64,000 bases of DNA, from assembly GCA_017483605.1 (NCBI GenBank), contig JAFUWG010000026.1:1-64000 (forward strand), in the 5' to 3' direction. Origin of the DNA: Bacteroidaceae bacterium. GTDB taxonomy: Bacteria; Bacteroidota; Bacteroidia; Bacteroidales; Bacteroidaceae. Position 1 is the first letter of the stretch; every line of letters starts with the position of its first letter. The notes beneath the pieces are model-generated. The model was given only the letters and a program-made list of their open reading frames with translations. It was not told where the DNA came from and made no database searches. Positions 51,901-59,000 of this stretch are shown here, piece by piece. A program made the translations under genes and the position numbers.

Positions 51901-54596
51901 ACCGCAACCGTCGAGTGGTGGTGGACGTGGTCTATGAGGTGGATCCTGAGCAGTTCCGTTTTTCCGAGAATGGTAGAAATACCACAGCATGGTATTCAAT
52001 GATGACCAATAACAAAAAGGACGGTTTGATGAACTTCTCTTACAAGGACGGCGTGGGTGCTCGACAGGACCGCACCTACCACTACACCAACAACTACCTC
52101 TGGGCACCCGATGGCGACCCATACGGCTTTGTGCTCCGAAACCGTTACGCCACCGTCAACGGAACGGGTTGGGACGATGTGGTTGTGACCACAAAGGGAC
52201 ACCTGCCCAAGGACTCCACCGACACCGAAATAACGTCGGATGTGGCGGGTACGGTGCCAATGTATCAAGCCACCTACACCAGCCAATCCAGCCAAGAAGG
52301 TTTGGCGAAATTCGTTGACGAGCGTATCGTCCACTTCCTCACGGGGGCAAAGCGAACCGACGGCACGGAGGTGACCACCGATGGAGCCGCCAACGCCATC
52401 TATGAGATGTTTGTTGGCAAGACGACCAATGCCTTCCTTATGCACCCCACCAGTGCATGGGTGGACACAGACAAGGATAACTTCAAGAGTTATTTCATGA
52501 AGCATATCATTACGGATACTCATTCCAAACTGGTTGAAGAGGAGGCGAACACCATCTTGGAAGACGACGATGCCAACTGGCATTTGGAAACCACCGCCGA
52601 ACAACTGATTCCTTACTTCGAACGGGCTGGTTATGTGGGCGGTTTGAAGCCCGTAGAGGCAAGCAAATTCGAAAACCTCTCCCTCTACAACAGTTTGCAG
52701 GAATATGTGAAAGACGAGACCTTACCCCGTGACTATAGCGTGATTGACAAGGCAAGGAAGTTGGTGTACGGAGGTAAGTTCTATCAGAACAACAATGGCA
52801 GCAAGGGGAATGTGGTGGAATACACAGCATCTCGTCCAGCAGAGGGTCTGATTTTCGAGAGCGACAACCTCATCAACATGACTCAAGGTTACTATCGCAT
52901 CAAGGCGTTCTCGGAAACAGCATTGAATAAAGAGGAAGAAAACATCTCGAACACAGGTGTCCGTGGCATTGTGGGTCCACGCTACGTGAGCGGTTACCGA
53001 TTCCTGTCTGAAGCGTCTGACTCGCCGTGTAATCTTCACTTCATCGAGACCACCGAAGAGAATGCCACGATTCATACGTATGGAGCGTTGAAGGAAAAGA
53101 TCGGCAACAGCAATGAAATGTTCGACCACCAAGCCATGCGTGGCAATATCGAGATTCTGCCAGTGGAGTATGACCCATCGAGCATCTTCTATTTTGAGCC
53201 TTCCAGCAATGACCCATTCTCTCGTTACACGTTCGGCACGCAGGATATGGAAGTACATGCTCGTGCTGGTGGTTCGGAGGGAAATGGAAAGACAGCGTTG
53301 AAATCTAAAGAAAGCGAACCTGCCACCGACTTCAGTAAGCAGTTCCGTATTGATGACATCGGTGGTACTGCCGTTACTTTGCGAACGCTTAAGAATGGAG
53401 GGACTGACGAGAACTGGAATCAAATGGTGGAGAACAATATCCAGACGAACTACCTCTGCATCGATGCCAATCACCGCTACCGTATTTCTTGCCAAAGCAA
53501 CAATGAGTTGGAAGAAAACGACAGCAACAACGATGGGTTGGGCATTCAAGACACCAAGTGGCTCCTCCAACCAGTGGGTACACAGACCGAATGGCCATAC
53601 AATCAGATGCCGCTGAGAGTGGAGGTGCAAAAGGCGGAAAAGACCAGTGCGACCGAAGAGCGTTACAACTACTATGGTTCGCTCTATGTGCCTTTCGACA
53701 CAAGGCTCAGTTCAACGGTGGACAATGCCTTTACCGTCACCTCCAGCCCGTCGCTTACAGGTGACGTGGGCACGATTCGACTCGGTTCTGTCAGCCAAAT
53801 CAATGAGAAAGGTAACGGTCAGTTCATTCCTGCCGCATGGCCTGTGGTGATGAAGACAAACAGCCCGAAGACGGGTGTGTGGATGACTTGGAACGAAACG
53901 ACCAAGAAACTGGAGGAGGATGCCACCCATAAGCGGTATTATGTGAACCTCGCTCTGCCCACCACCACTCCGACCACTGTTGCTGGCATGATAGGCGATG
54001 CAGGCAAGATTCAACTCAAAGGTGAGTATATGGAGCAGAAACTGGAAGGTGTAGGTGGTGGAAGTAAGGTCATGGTGTTTGGATTGCCATTTAAGGAGGT
54101 GGGAGGCAACACTACCACCGAAGATGCCCTTACATATTATGCCTATCAAGATGCAAGTACCACCGATGGTACGGCTAAGGTTGGCTTCTATGTGAATGAG
54201 AATTGGTGGAGAGAGCAAGGCACGGATGGAAAGACTGAAAATGATGGTTCTGCTGAAACCTCCTTCCTTGCGACCGCTCGCAACGCCACTGCTGAACAAC
54301 GTAGCAACCTCTACGTCTATCACAACAAGGTATATTATATCTATTCTGGCGAAACTCCTGCCAAGCCACGCATCATCGCCATCTTCGACGGTGACGAAGA
54401 ACTGGACGATGAGCCGCAGGAGCCGGAAGAGCAGGACTTCACGGAACAGAAGGAAACACCGTGGCCTTGCGATGTCTATGACCTTGCTGGCCGCAAGGTG
54501 GCAACGCACGAGACTCCGCAGACGCTTCGCCAGAATCATCCCGGCTTGCCGAAGGGTGTTTACATTTTTGGTCACATGAAAGTATTAGTAAAATAA
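36945..54596 (+). CDS. Giant modular secreted protein (~5,880 residues)
   Basis: One uninterrupted frame of 17.7 kb. A long polar N-terminus (with 22-bp DNA repeats inside) precedes a signal-peptide-like segment (KTILLVLLFLVGGVVSEVWG, cleavage near residue 68). Sixteen diverged modules follow. Each has a first part YxIVNxSGxIA...[RK]SPL...FY...IYVRYxY and a second part with W-x-F-x-G-(D/N)-D-P-Y-x-(I/V)-x-(I/L)-x-N. The DPY sites lie near 37,530, 38,372, 39,514, 40,269, 41,083, 41,832, 42,711, 43,905, 44,675, 45,423, 46,344, 47,449, 48,604, 49,692, 50,873 and 52,113. The C-terminus (DVYDLAGRKV...LPKGVYIFGHMKVLVK) resembles a type IX secretion tail. A surface adhesin or matrix role is inferred; I know of no named family. 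The frame also has an ATG at 36,900 and one at 36,978; the exact start is open. Confidence 0.85.
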   Translation: MKTKMKRDIDGMWSDVDTTNTNTILSGQKCHTYASKVPYLAGLNTILAKTILLVLLFLVGGVVSEVWGESYTYIVINHSGEQAIKETVTETSGQTPDITRTTKIASPLVTKWFYYSDEECTTIMSTLPASDATIYVRYSHNYNRELFNLNRNIAYQIKYGDYYFSNNGNNKDLRFFQATNATLTSTPGYASWTFDGNDPYRIQLFNYATTNGYPFLHENGTDAHMYPGQSPGNMDTKFFTILNSPTCSGKYIVAAVCVPNGKYKALRKNGEYAWGRVENAVSNINNDDCCFTIVNDAAIAPSSHNYTYYVVNKSGEVTVWNFCKQSAGTAPHIPDIIKTPLLADNAFHYYTYSDSYRTAGEGVTYGVWSDLAKWNTKDNTNDIVPYGKYTIPGGTAELTTLPAANTKILVTYDANPTIQEVNGLTIDINGGTSYNINLENTNNTGYLYSDGSNFARNTGSVNETTLASQDYLWSFGGNDPYNIQLRSEKVGNTYQLANNETSRQSEVDPQNSGFSFQLYSSVSRSSSTSYPFNSFILMQGDDGKFELMYTYQKGMSMSGGNIYSYAYPYLSTNNAGNGLMIRGVWRHSVDASRWAHGGRDIQVVLTPSLSNCDYNFKLVRNGDVESTVTVADKPAGGSIASIMPASMEDANASGYLFYPTLADALAGTNAITTLPFDKSLSVDIFVVCTYAAVSVTYRIINKSSKLVFGDITGTFTPDNTPEENLPNAYQSPLATNYRFYTNGGYNSTADTYTPTNPIDQTSAPYIPAANDVIYVLYDYNPSNSVTMGSNTLTIDLTGNTVYKWNLQSEGSPKWQMVNGSTSTVTFNGKNVTRVQLDQSHTDTPSTWTGNFLWTLEGSDPYDIVIRNVTYPDYFYSWQDGTGSPTGKTHKYVWNETQATASGAAFVKHWALLTGNKLFSENAGDGYVLFHHDDGWANRVPYTSIASNNEAEVLFSLPALVTYHVVNKSNQIAISKQETSGSTIAMPTELKSPYITNNANYLFFNTQADAYAYSSAADAAARTAAATKAISGTSKAGQVVYVGYYYDELQKPAALPGLSESPVWYQMFTGTNNYFYLSATTSTNPIYAGTNAETTSTPSTDDNYLWRFLGGDPYGFYIQNREAVNLGEQSGGTYDWANKSKLTFDQMHLVNGGSSYFIGGKYSAEGTSFVMLKVGTEYNIVRVNPGEPIGGQFYLQFLKADNSNPKRVVMYNNSNSPVPAAYTSNLDKDDFKFYRLSMANFRFHLTTHIGTQNLVELQLADITTDISLPEILKRKFCRYEFYLNSDLSTSLVTTYKDVVENGTLTDEAYDIYVKYSTSDALGNNLLPFEVSTSNSAAHWYVLHLQNASNLMYRSQNANPSNNKVACTTSPVYDSNYCFAFTGDPYELQIINKAAGDGKFLGVPAGSTGEKKPWFYSTDDSPIITYELVDGTNYDDNQFRLRVYGTTDYFLYYLSELRYNNTQYNNLTSMAWVEELPEFTYTYNIVDNTGRIAIKYTLKSTEKERTTTTLGSSYTTLPEAIRSPYIDGETLTFYATATQRNDGSPVYDADGRTVYDLSNPITERPGTDGANIYVRYTTDLAHLMDMPLHLRGVRGFDMKINGHYIYDNSGSIDHESTTANKSERNHLWHFKGLDPYAVQVENVGTSRLFTHDTTTPGLSLGSATTNTYFILMQYGNDYEDETEDAKTVSKIKVELMAASCKDLATENYHSVGRTTGDGNNASLFANATGYEHGNDAIKILLNVGYINVNYNIVDKAGKIVVANIPGEESGGVPYLPDSWRSPMASNFYYWQESNFTAGKISAATFELKEGDHSNTANASAQITSISDPADGKIYVTYDVNSAIDLNGSQNRDNEGKTYLLKFANGGTYQLENGSDGLASAQKAVYPYNNGEANLYVYDSDRWSNQHDAAASTRTRWAWYLESVNSDPYRVKVASFQNYTLTEPDKSGEANKYLYLHTYVPDPSIGVVTGVTTTHSAVTARDAADVPTEYMILGTTGHYKLLTSDLVSGSHQTVTSFESYWKNNPTVKNVLTSAGYTTPTADITEGSSEWNYLKNTMGWHEYSAWGSTGTPDQWTSVSTKRYKYEKHWFLQVDMGDGEFDFEEVTINGALVLLDQHGWEIMRKPTAKKAASNKAAIDAAISIYDSPMVERYHFFYNFSKRGGYHKYFPTTGQSNSNNNYHEVGTGTSLADYTNFESALSNNGTLRDVYVTYDVKPAYTATYTGTTVSGDGTPTLGTPTSFLVQQGNKYATNGSGTLSPTDVPTEGMESIVTGTVTNDMLWYLQPNVDIDREMGFIYSGESGEQDYAPTQEELESEYVSEGKNGFDPYNLQIRSAADVSKYFVTNATGGVGTPATTLNNADGITRIATETSSLSLGSNSEKYTAVDHDSRIVHVTNATFMVVQDANGNMHLMPRFDHSKVTASLSSMADPTTAAATADDDGTNSPLTTLFFLPNKDYVYVIVDNEGHEALRYTSFGDTDPIVPLKFKSPLATDFTFYTSTSFSDENRISSLVNATLTDKTIYVRYSYNPTADADGLLQGTWYNAKLNGSDVKVTTDGIVKESFTNDVAHRWRFMQNASSKADPYAVTLWNGTPATEACGNRYIIMKPATGVYALIQAGNSSTTEYKFLDGSSIPTITPQTGYQTLSTIADTKYLTLTPVLPATTITYHIITRTGQVALVGKETYTEAKMKEDDFKFSLPEWMRSPLMKNTADTYNYYAAITGGAADAYTQGQEATVYNLNGDGVVYVRYDYEKSRIAFTDFKFMTNYLTEAPIDLSGQVPYVISIGGNHNLRQVEKSGENANTVTLQSNGDNLYNSEMRMKGATSWLLYGNDPYEVSFINPTYSTTKVLAAQTPAGVVTSDGQNGVTMYMAEPDDADYPHKTFMILKAKDDGVNLAGQMGLKLYVTGHDDLFISENGKMSLWQDDKPYWERRASTLEPGNRQYYSRVCFRPNVVYRVITNKGKEAVHAYSVRGSDYDSKNKIVIPEYIQTPLLNKQDFVYYTQRPTWDAVAERLVTDETSRLDTTALTMADVVTQHIGTVYVRYTYSREDSPLTFPDGIGATTQQGLDLSGNTWYNMATRTLSEDSGLGTKYVYYNQLAYMKTETGMEHSSQFETLTDYGNGTPGLSDKRMLWRFVGDDPYAIRIYNGSMSGKYLSGIREANAFTFVDENSNAEIESFFLLRAKGQDDRMIRDDQAGLSFFISGQDFETRQTQSFINVLSKKISYYTNDAILKSSYSNTWQCYLLTSGSGGTSGGWVSFFKAPVARKYRYHAMNCTTGTPTETWSAVLEHDWLTPVVLEDDFVRLYAMYEKKSGNVNNDEVTGTNQFDTREGLTDVAQFYSDQEMKTRIYDNSNDVKTYDVYPTIDTDDIYDIYFKYCLDEESEVKGRKWEDLVSKKDDIAQDVQTYRGDDKQEGQGRLTKDTMRANWFFMVLDTDGDATKDVGKRMFLRREDDGSVGWMDNDYALHKDRAENYNSWTYHRLAEWYKAGDNDGFREGRWLWTFVGDDPYNIRLLNMESAVGVDAEGEGVYTLNGAEDCWTVASNQEITTTKNNVTTTTTTYPVSIPTEKPTKNDTWGLCNGYGSEGTISLQLPFTNETNHTTLYWQMADRVVGGRRANDRSNALLLLPYEPMVYEDVNLVIRRSDEVEQYKNNKIGLTDMKTGISKLYFAASERMFESGDIIDMSDEKSLPLNVRRAFCNYTLYSDVFKTVGGEYTITEGPYPTTVQATTEGTWSGTGEYIQKGDRLYDEDGKPVWTYRNADGTPAPGGAQSIYASYEVTSDVFLKSAPTEEEMKEMAANNDHVYFMDFPDANEKNPHHAYFEPQETFKSQTGDVTTKKVDGIYRTEKKKWDETKKEFVDDTDQIYNHSHFKTTDNRMTSVPERLKWYFVGDPYKVQVYCTAGAWGSNNASSNPQTVAANLCRFDPTETNFQFVVDCVHLRVPDYSNIDNRDTLIPTDEDGNLLTEEAFHNRHYNQPYFHDFYWECVPAVSDDENAFALRFKEDNDLLGYRNVYYYLAHDGLNKQYRSGGDNVTYKINLSYNPNNERHQAGTYAGYHAANDQNTVIKLVQPAKVYVTVNRKADGENRYDDKSKVVEDELSEYYGLGETITEVPRHLQRKFVQYGNLTNTKTGSSLKLTTENATSFQTCSAHSDKVHVTGTQIDPVFKFSVDYTVADLSNENNGAHYFTPSMGSTMQWLDMTVGNGNWLYYDKTNKTDDKENTTLVSNYRTAVNNNSANGWEDGLKGLHWAFVGDPYDFTIVNRRRYEDGDGNGKQWLVGTKTTIGDSIIWPTHLASSVAEGSETSTFATSSDKVTHWSLQMWKVAPQSGGVYQSGNSDGNYFLRTSSLKADENDAINGSSGNQTSNYWRMVRANYTSSTPASYFEAVPFSLSDLATYNNDKYSANYSASMNGLGVTQQLLEIRTAVAKDEDNANNDCFDANIYIYNKTTGELKAQLKHIELKYANIETALPQTLRRYGCKYPEAYQIYSVEGDGTFFSHLSTSSPITEFSAEALSTEKAITEDGKKYIEIAYLYTVTDDVAQFFTTQDEANKDEYLWANAYYKWNQTYSGTNQRIVYYEQEFDHYVYNAQGQIIDEVYKTVEKVRYETGTTTTPAYGWVNSHTDTEEAYGNVRLQSDDDALKWALVGDPYDFTLKNYAKYLVDDNSSLNSGGGTINFSLTDNARWALAQSTEPQKDADGKIVKDAQGKTQYQYYLALINGDGTILQYVTFDRAKNGQDLPSYEQYLKLQGSPIATDPTANRYNASDVKPFYLTGLLSLANTVVYHLVIAHQHSLDYEDAKTKEIADTINAHLEEFLKYKNKDYLNYIEEKTTDGGIRYYDYKSGATDEQRANLNNLLKTASLRDIVSFPIKDREVEGVGIGNRLNVPWYMRRQFCKYTLYQRDVLRSVTSDRPVYYKDANGNYTDANGNIVDADHKVQRTFVENGVEKPAYEIDWVSVTQYEGNDSQKLADKETVQQENGKPITKLNNSHRNRRVVVDVVYEVDPEQFRFSENGRNTTAWYSMMTNNKKDGLMNFSYKDGVGARQDRTYHYTNNYLWAPDGDPYGFVLRNRYATVNGTGWDDVVVTTKGHLPKDSTDTEITSDVAGTVPMYQATYTSQSSQEGLAKFVDERIVHFLTGAKRTDGTEVTTDGAANAIYEMFVGKTTNAFLMHPTSAWVDTDKDNFKSYFMKHIITDTHSKLVEEEANTILEDDDANWHLETTAEQLIPYFERAGYVGGLKPVEASKFENLSLYNSLQEYVKDETLPRDYSVIDKARKLVYGGKFYQNNNGSKGNVVEYTASRPAEGLIFESDNLINMTQGYYRIKAFSETALNKEEENISNTGVRGIVGPRYVSGYRFLSEASDSPCNLHFIETTEENATIHTYGALKEKIGNSNEMFDHQAMRGNIEILPVEYDPSSIFYFEPSSNDPFSRYTFGTQDMEVHARAGGSEGNGKTALKSKESEPATDFSKQFRIDDIGGTAVTLRTLKNGGTDENWNQMVENNIQTNYLCIDANHRYRISCQSNNELEENDSNNDGLGIQDTKWLLQPVGTQTEWPYNQMPLRVEVQKAEKTSATEERYNYYGSLYVPFDTRLSSTVDNAFTVTSSPSLTGDVGTIRLGSVSQINEKGNGQFIPAAWPVVMKTNSPKTGVWMTWNETTKKLEEDATHKRYYVNLALPTTTPTTVAGMIGDAGKIQLKGEYMEQKLEGVGGGSKVMVFGLPFKEVGGNTTTEDALTYYAYQDASTTDGTAKVGFYVNENWWREQGTDGKTENDGSAETSFLATARNATAEQRSNLYVYHNKVYYIYSGETPAKPRIIAIFDGDEELDDEPQEPEEQDFTEQKETPWPCDVYDLAGRKVATHETPQTLRQNHPGLPKGVYIFGHMKVLVK
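37012..37085 (+). repeat. Four 22-bp direct repeats in the giant gene's N-terminus
   Basis: CCATACTT occurs at 37,012, 37,034, 37,056 and 37,078, exactly 22 bp apart, within units of the type TGCCATACTTNGCNNGNCNAAA. Because 22 is not a multiple of 3, the copies are read in different frames, so they are DNA repeats rather than protein repeats. Confidence 0.85.
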
Positions 54597-54601
54597 CGAA
54601 G

Positions 54602-55927
54602 ATGAAACGGTTCTATATATATAATATGTGTAAGTGGGTGGCGTTGTCCCTTCCCCTCTGTGGGTTGTGGGGCTGTGCCGACCATTGGGATGACTTCACT
54701 CCCAAGCATGAGGAAGAGCAACAGGAAATCGCTTTCACCGCCACGGTGGTGAGCAGTCGGCAAGAAACTCGTGCTGACTGCTCATTGCGTGACATCAACG
54801 AGACATCATTGCTAAAAACTGATGCGAACGGCTATGCTGTAGGTGTGTTTGGGTATTACACCGGGCAGGATACGTGGACTTCCTCGGCTTCTGCCAACTT
54901 TTTCTTCAATCAGAAAATGAATGTTGAGGCTTCCGAAAATGGCAAGAATGCCCTTGCATATCCGGGCGATACGTTGAAACGCTATTGGCCTAATGGGAAA
55001 TTGACGAGTGATGCCGAAAAATACGAATACGCCTCCTTTTGGGCATACTATCCCTATAATGAGTCGGATGACCCTGGTGCATACGGTATCGCCATCGTGC
55101 CCTCTCAGCAGACGGCGGCATTAGGCAAGACTTATGGCATCACAAACGGGAGTGGTATGGGCAGCATCAAGTTCACCATGCACACCGATGCCTCCGAACA
55201 GAGTGACTTCCTTATCAGCGACTTGGTGGCTGACCGTTCACGCACCACGAATCCTGTGAGAGATGATAAATCTTCTACCCCTGTATCTTTTACCTTCCAC
55301 CACATGTTGGCACAGGTGCGTCTCTATGCGTATATCAAGCCTGTGGATAAGATTGTGTATAAGACAGACGGGGACGGGAATACTGTGATTGAGGATGGTG
55401 TGCCTAAAGTGGATGACAAGAAAAGTGTCTATTGGGATTCTAATACTTCTCTTTCCTATTCTATCTCATTCAACAATATCTACACCACGTGCATCTTTTC
55501 GCCTACCTACGAAACAGGCAAGACAAAGTTCCCATCTCAAACGGTAGGTTCAGCCAGCGGTTCTGCCACGGTGGACAACTACACGGCAAATGAGGACTGG
55601 TGGACCGTTTCGGATGATAAGCGTATGTTGGATACAGAGAAAATGTATGATAATTATGCCAGAGGTAACATCATCCTTGCTGTGCCCCAAACACTGACCG
55701 ACGATGATGTGCCCAATGTCGTCATTACGGTGAAAGGCAAAGCCAATGGCAAGGATTGTACAGCCAAAGTGACGGTCAATCTGCTCAACATGGGGATAAA
55801 ATGGGAGTCAGGCTTTATCTACTCATACGCCTTTGTCGATGAACTCCGTCCCGACGATGACCTTGTGCGAGGTCCCGAAAGCATCACCGTCATTTTCGAC
55901 ACAACTCATCGCACCGACCAATGGTGA
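54602..55927 (+). CDS. Fimbrillin family lipoprotein downstream of the giant gene
   Basis: The 441-residue lipoprotein has signal sequence SLPLCGLWGC (lipid Cys25) and the fimbrillin (Mfa-like/FimA) pattern. This is an ETRAD site near residue 55, GVFGYYTGQDTW, RYWPNGK...YASFWAYYPYNE, then SDFLISDLVAD and SFTFHHMLAQVRLYAYI. Type V fimbrial subunits are made as lipoproteins and trimmed after an Arg before assembly. It starts 5 nt after the giant gene, so the two are co-transcribed. It faces the three-gene fimbrial operon at 56-62 kb. The lipobox codons resemble the GC-rich repeat seen at 23,781. Confidence 0.85.
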   Translation: MKRFYIYNMCKWVALSLPLCGLWGCADHWDDFTPKHEEEQQEIAFTATVVSSRQETRADCSLRDINETSLLKTDANGYAVGVFGYYTGQDTWTSSASANFFFNQKMNVEASENGKNALAYPGDTLKRYWPNGKLTSDAEKYEYASFWAYYPYNESDDPGAYGIAIVPSQQTAALGKTYGITNGSGMGSIKFTMHTDASEQSDFLISDLVADRSRTTNPVRDDKSSTPVSFTFHHMLAQVRLYAYIKPVDKIVYKTDGDGNTVIEDGVPKVDDKKSVYWDSNTSLSYSISFNNIYTTCIFSPTYETGKTKFPSQTVGSASGSATVDNYTANEDWWTVSDDKRMLDTEKMYDNYARGNIILAVPQTLTDDDVPNVVITVKGKANGKDCTAKVTVNLLNMGIKWESGFIYSYAFVDELRPDDDLVRGPESITVIFDTTHRTDQW

Positions 55928-55932
55928 TTAAA

Positions 55933-56014
55933 AAATCGACCACGTCGTGGTCGGCGAACCGATTACGACGTGGTCGATTTAGGGGTGTCGAGGGTACGCT
56001 ATTTGACACCCCCT
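55933..56014. terminator. Double hairpin between converging genes
   Basis: AAATCGACCACGTCGT (55,933-55,948) pairs with ACGACGTGGTCGATTT (55,965-55,980). A second stem, AGGGGTGTC (55,981-55,989) with GACACCCCCT (56,005-56,014), follows directly. It probably ends transcription from both sides. The piece GGTGTCGAGGGTAC resembles GGTGTCGAGCGTGC next to the palindrome array at 30,254-30,267. Confidence 0.65.
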
Positions 56015-56062
56015 CATTTTGGTATGAAAAAGAGCGTCAATTGTATGGCTTAAGGATTCCTT

Positions 56063-59000
56063 TTATGGTGTGGTCGCGGATGGGCGGATAGGCATTGCTG
56101 CACTGAAATCGGTCGTTCTATCGAATTGGATAGCATATTTGCCACTCTCGTTATATGTCCACTGAGGGCAAATCCAGAAACCTAAAGGTAAAGGGGCAGT
56201 TGTACTTTCTGTGTAGTTAGAAGTCCAGTAGAAACCTGTAGAGGTGTTGATGTAGAGGGTTGACCCTTCTGTCTTGCTGTTTAATTGTGTTCCTGCTGTT
56301 TTGTCTGCCTGCCAGAGTCCAGTTGCAGGAATATAGACGGTAGGGTTGTATCGGTTGAATGTGTTGGCATCATACTTTACCGTGTACATATAACCACCTT
56401 TTTGTTTATCACCACTTTTTGCTGTGCCATTATCTTCAAGCATGTTCAATCCATTGCCCGATGCAGAGTTTTGACCATTTCGTGAAAAACCTGTAAATAC
56501 ACTCATCTGAGGCACTCTAAAGCCTGGTGGACAAGGGTCATAGATGGTTTTCACTCCTTCATGTCCCCAGTAGTTATGATTGCCAGAGGTTTCGAACCAT
56601 ATTTTTCCGTCGCTTAATGTACGGAAAAGTGTTGTGGGGTTCAGAATGGCATCTTGGAAGTTTGTGATATTTTGCAACTTAAAATTATTCTTGATGTCGC
56701 TATCATTATTGCCATAAATCGCCCTTTCTGTTTTATTTATGTCAAGCACCATCGGCAACGCCGTGGGTCTGCCCCATTGGTAGATGGTGCTGGTACCTGT
56801 GATGAGGTCTTGACGGGCTTCTTGGCGAATCTTCAGATGAATTTTCTGGTTGTTAGTGAAGTTTTCATTGTCAGGCTTTGTCTGTGCAATCTCCACCCAT
56901 ACCTCGCGAGGTGTGTAGATGTTCCATTGGTTGTTATCTGGCACCCAACCGAGGTTAACAGGGAGAATATTCGTTTTTGTTCCGTCATTGTTTTCTATCT
57001 CCACAATCATGTTCTGGTTAGTCGAATTCCATGTGGAGTATCTTGTGTTGACATGGTCATTTTCTGACTGCTTAAAATTCTGATACACTTCATCTGTACA
57101 CCAGATATGCCATGTCCACAGGATTTCTTCTGTGGCAGCGGTCGTTCCTGTTGATTCTTGCGTTGGGGTGTTGTTCTTTAAGGTATTGGAAGAATCATAG
57201 ATGTATCTTGTCTTATATTCCGTTTTCTTTCCTGTTAAGGCAATCACACAATTGCCTGGTTGTACAGTTTTGCTCGTACCTGAGCCAGAAGCCGTGATTT
57301 GGAAAGAAATAGATTGGGTACCAGTGTTATAAACGGGAGTGTTAAACTGGTTTGGTGCATCCTTTGTATCTTGCCAAATAATTTTAGCCGTCAGATGATT
57401 GTCTAAATATTTGATTTCTGTTACAATCTCTTTGGCATAGTCTTCATCGTTGAGTGAATATGTTGCTTTTTCTTCGGATGTTACATCTAAATGTTTAGCC
57501 AATCCGAGAGCCGTAGTTTTTTCTTCAGATGTTAAAGCGTAATTGATTTGTTTGATGATGTTGCCTGTGGTGATAGGGCGACCCGCATGGTCGATGAAAA
57601 TGTTGTTTGGATTGAACGAATTATCATTATCTTTCGTGCGAAGTGTCTCACTTCCATTATATGCATTGCCATAAACGGCAGGGAATGTATAACTGCCTTC
57701 TGCATTGACAATGTAACAGTTGGCAGATGTTCTGCCTGACATCTGAGTCCCGTTTGTGTTGGTTCCATCAGGTAAAACTTTTGAAAGATCCCGACTGTTG
57801 GCTACTTGGTTTTGGCCTAATATGGTGGCGTGGTTTAGTGTTTCTGGTGATTGTGCAGCAATGATATATGTTAGGGTTTGGTTCAATCCACCTTCTGATG
57901 GCGAAATCTCGCTTAGCCACATTGGCTTATTGTCTGTGTAAGTATCTGGAGCATCGGTAAGCCCTGCTGTTTGGTCTGATGGAAGGTGATATCCTGTCAC
58001 TTGCCAAGGAACGGCATGGCTGGTATAATTGTCTTTCAGTTCGCCTGTTTCAATGTCCAGTGCTTTGAAGTTGTGGTAACTGTGGATGGTGTACGTTCCA
58101 TCGCTGGTAGATGAAGTGTTATGTTCTAACCCATTGTTCTTTCCTACTTGCCGGCTACCAGTGAATGTGCTGTTATATTCGCTGGTTGTGGTGGGAGGTG
58201 TGGAAGTGGTGCCCACCAGTAAATAATAATCGCTTGCAACTTCGCCAATGGTGATTTTGTAGGTGACGGTGTAGCCGGGTTGCCATGTATCTGTAGCAAG
58301 GGAGGCGGTAAGGGTGTGGGATACGCTGTTTTCATCGGTGAGGGTGATGGAGAGCGTGGCTGTGGCATCATCGGCAAACTTTTGGGGCATGAGGAAGAGG
58401 ACTTGATTGCCGTCAATGTAGTGGTTTTCGTTTTCGGCATTCCATGTTGAGATGGTTGCGTCCACGTCAATGGTGTAGGGGTTGGAGTTTGTGCCAGAGG
58501 AGGAGGTTTCCCATGTTCCATTGCCGCTATTGCCAGAAGAAGGGGTGTAGGTGCCCGAGTTTCTGACATCCTTGATTTGTATTTTTTTGATGGTTACCCC
58601 TGTGGGCATTTTGCCTTGAGCAAAGCGGATGGCGGTAAGGATATGCTTGAATTTGAGTTCAACCGTTTTGTTGTCTTGACCAAGATTTTCGGTACGAGGG
58701 TCTGCTGGAGTAGTTCCACCTTTGGAGTCGGGACCATTAGGTATATTGATGTCATCCGACTCTCCATAAAGCAAGTCGCGTTGAAGGGCTGGGTCATCTG
58801 GTATTTTGTAGGTGAAGGAAGGTCGGGTATTGTAAGCAGGAGAAGTCTCTAATTTCAAATCTTCGAGGTTTTCGAGTGCGGGGGAGATGGCATAGAACTT
58901 CATGCTGTTAGGGTCTTTATAACTATCATCTTGGTCTTTGTCGTATGGCCAATGGACGGAGGAACGCCAACCTTGTACCTTCTTCAGCAGGGTTTGGTTG

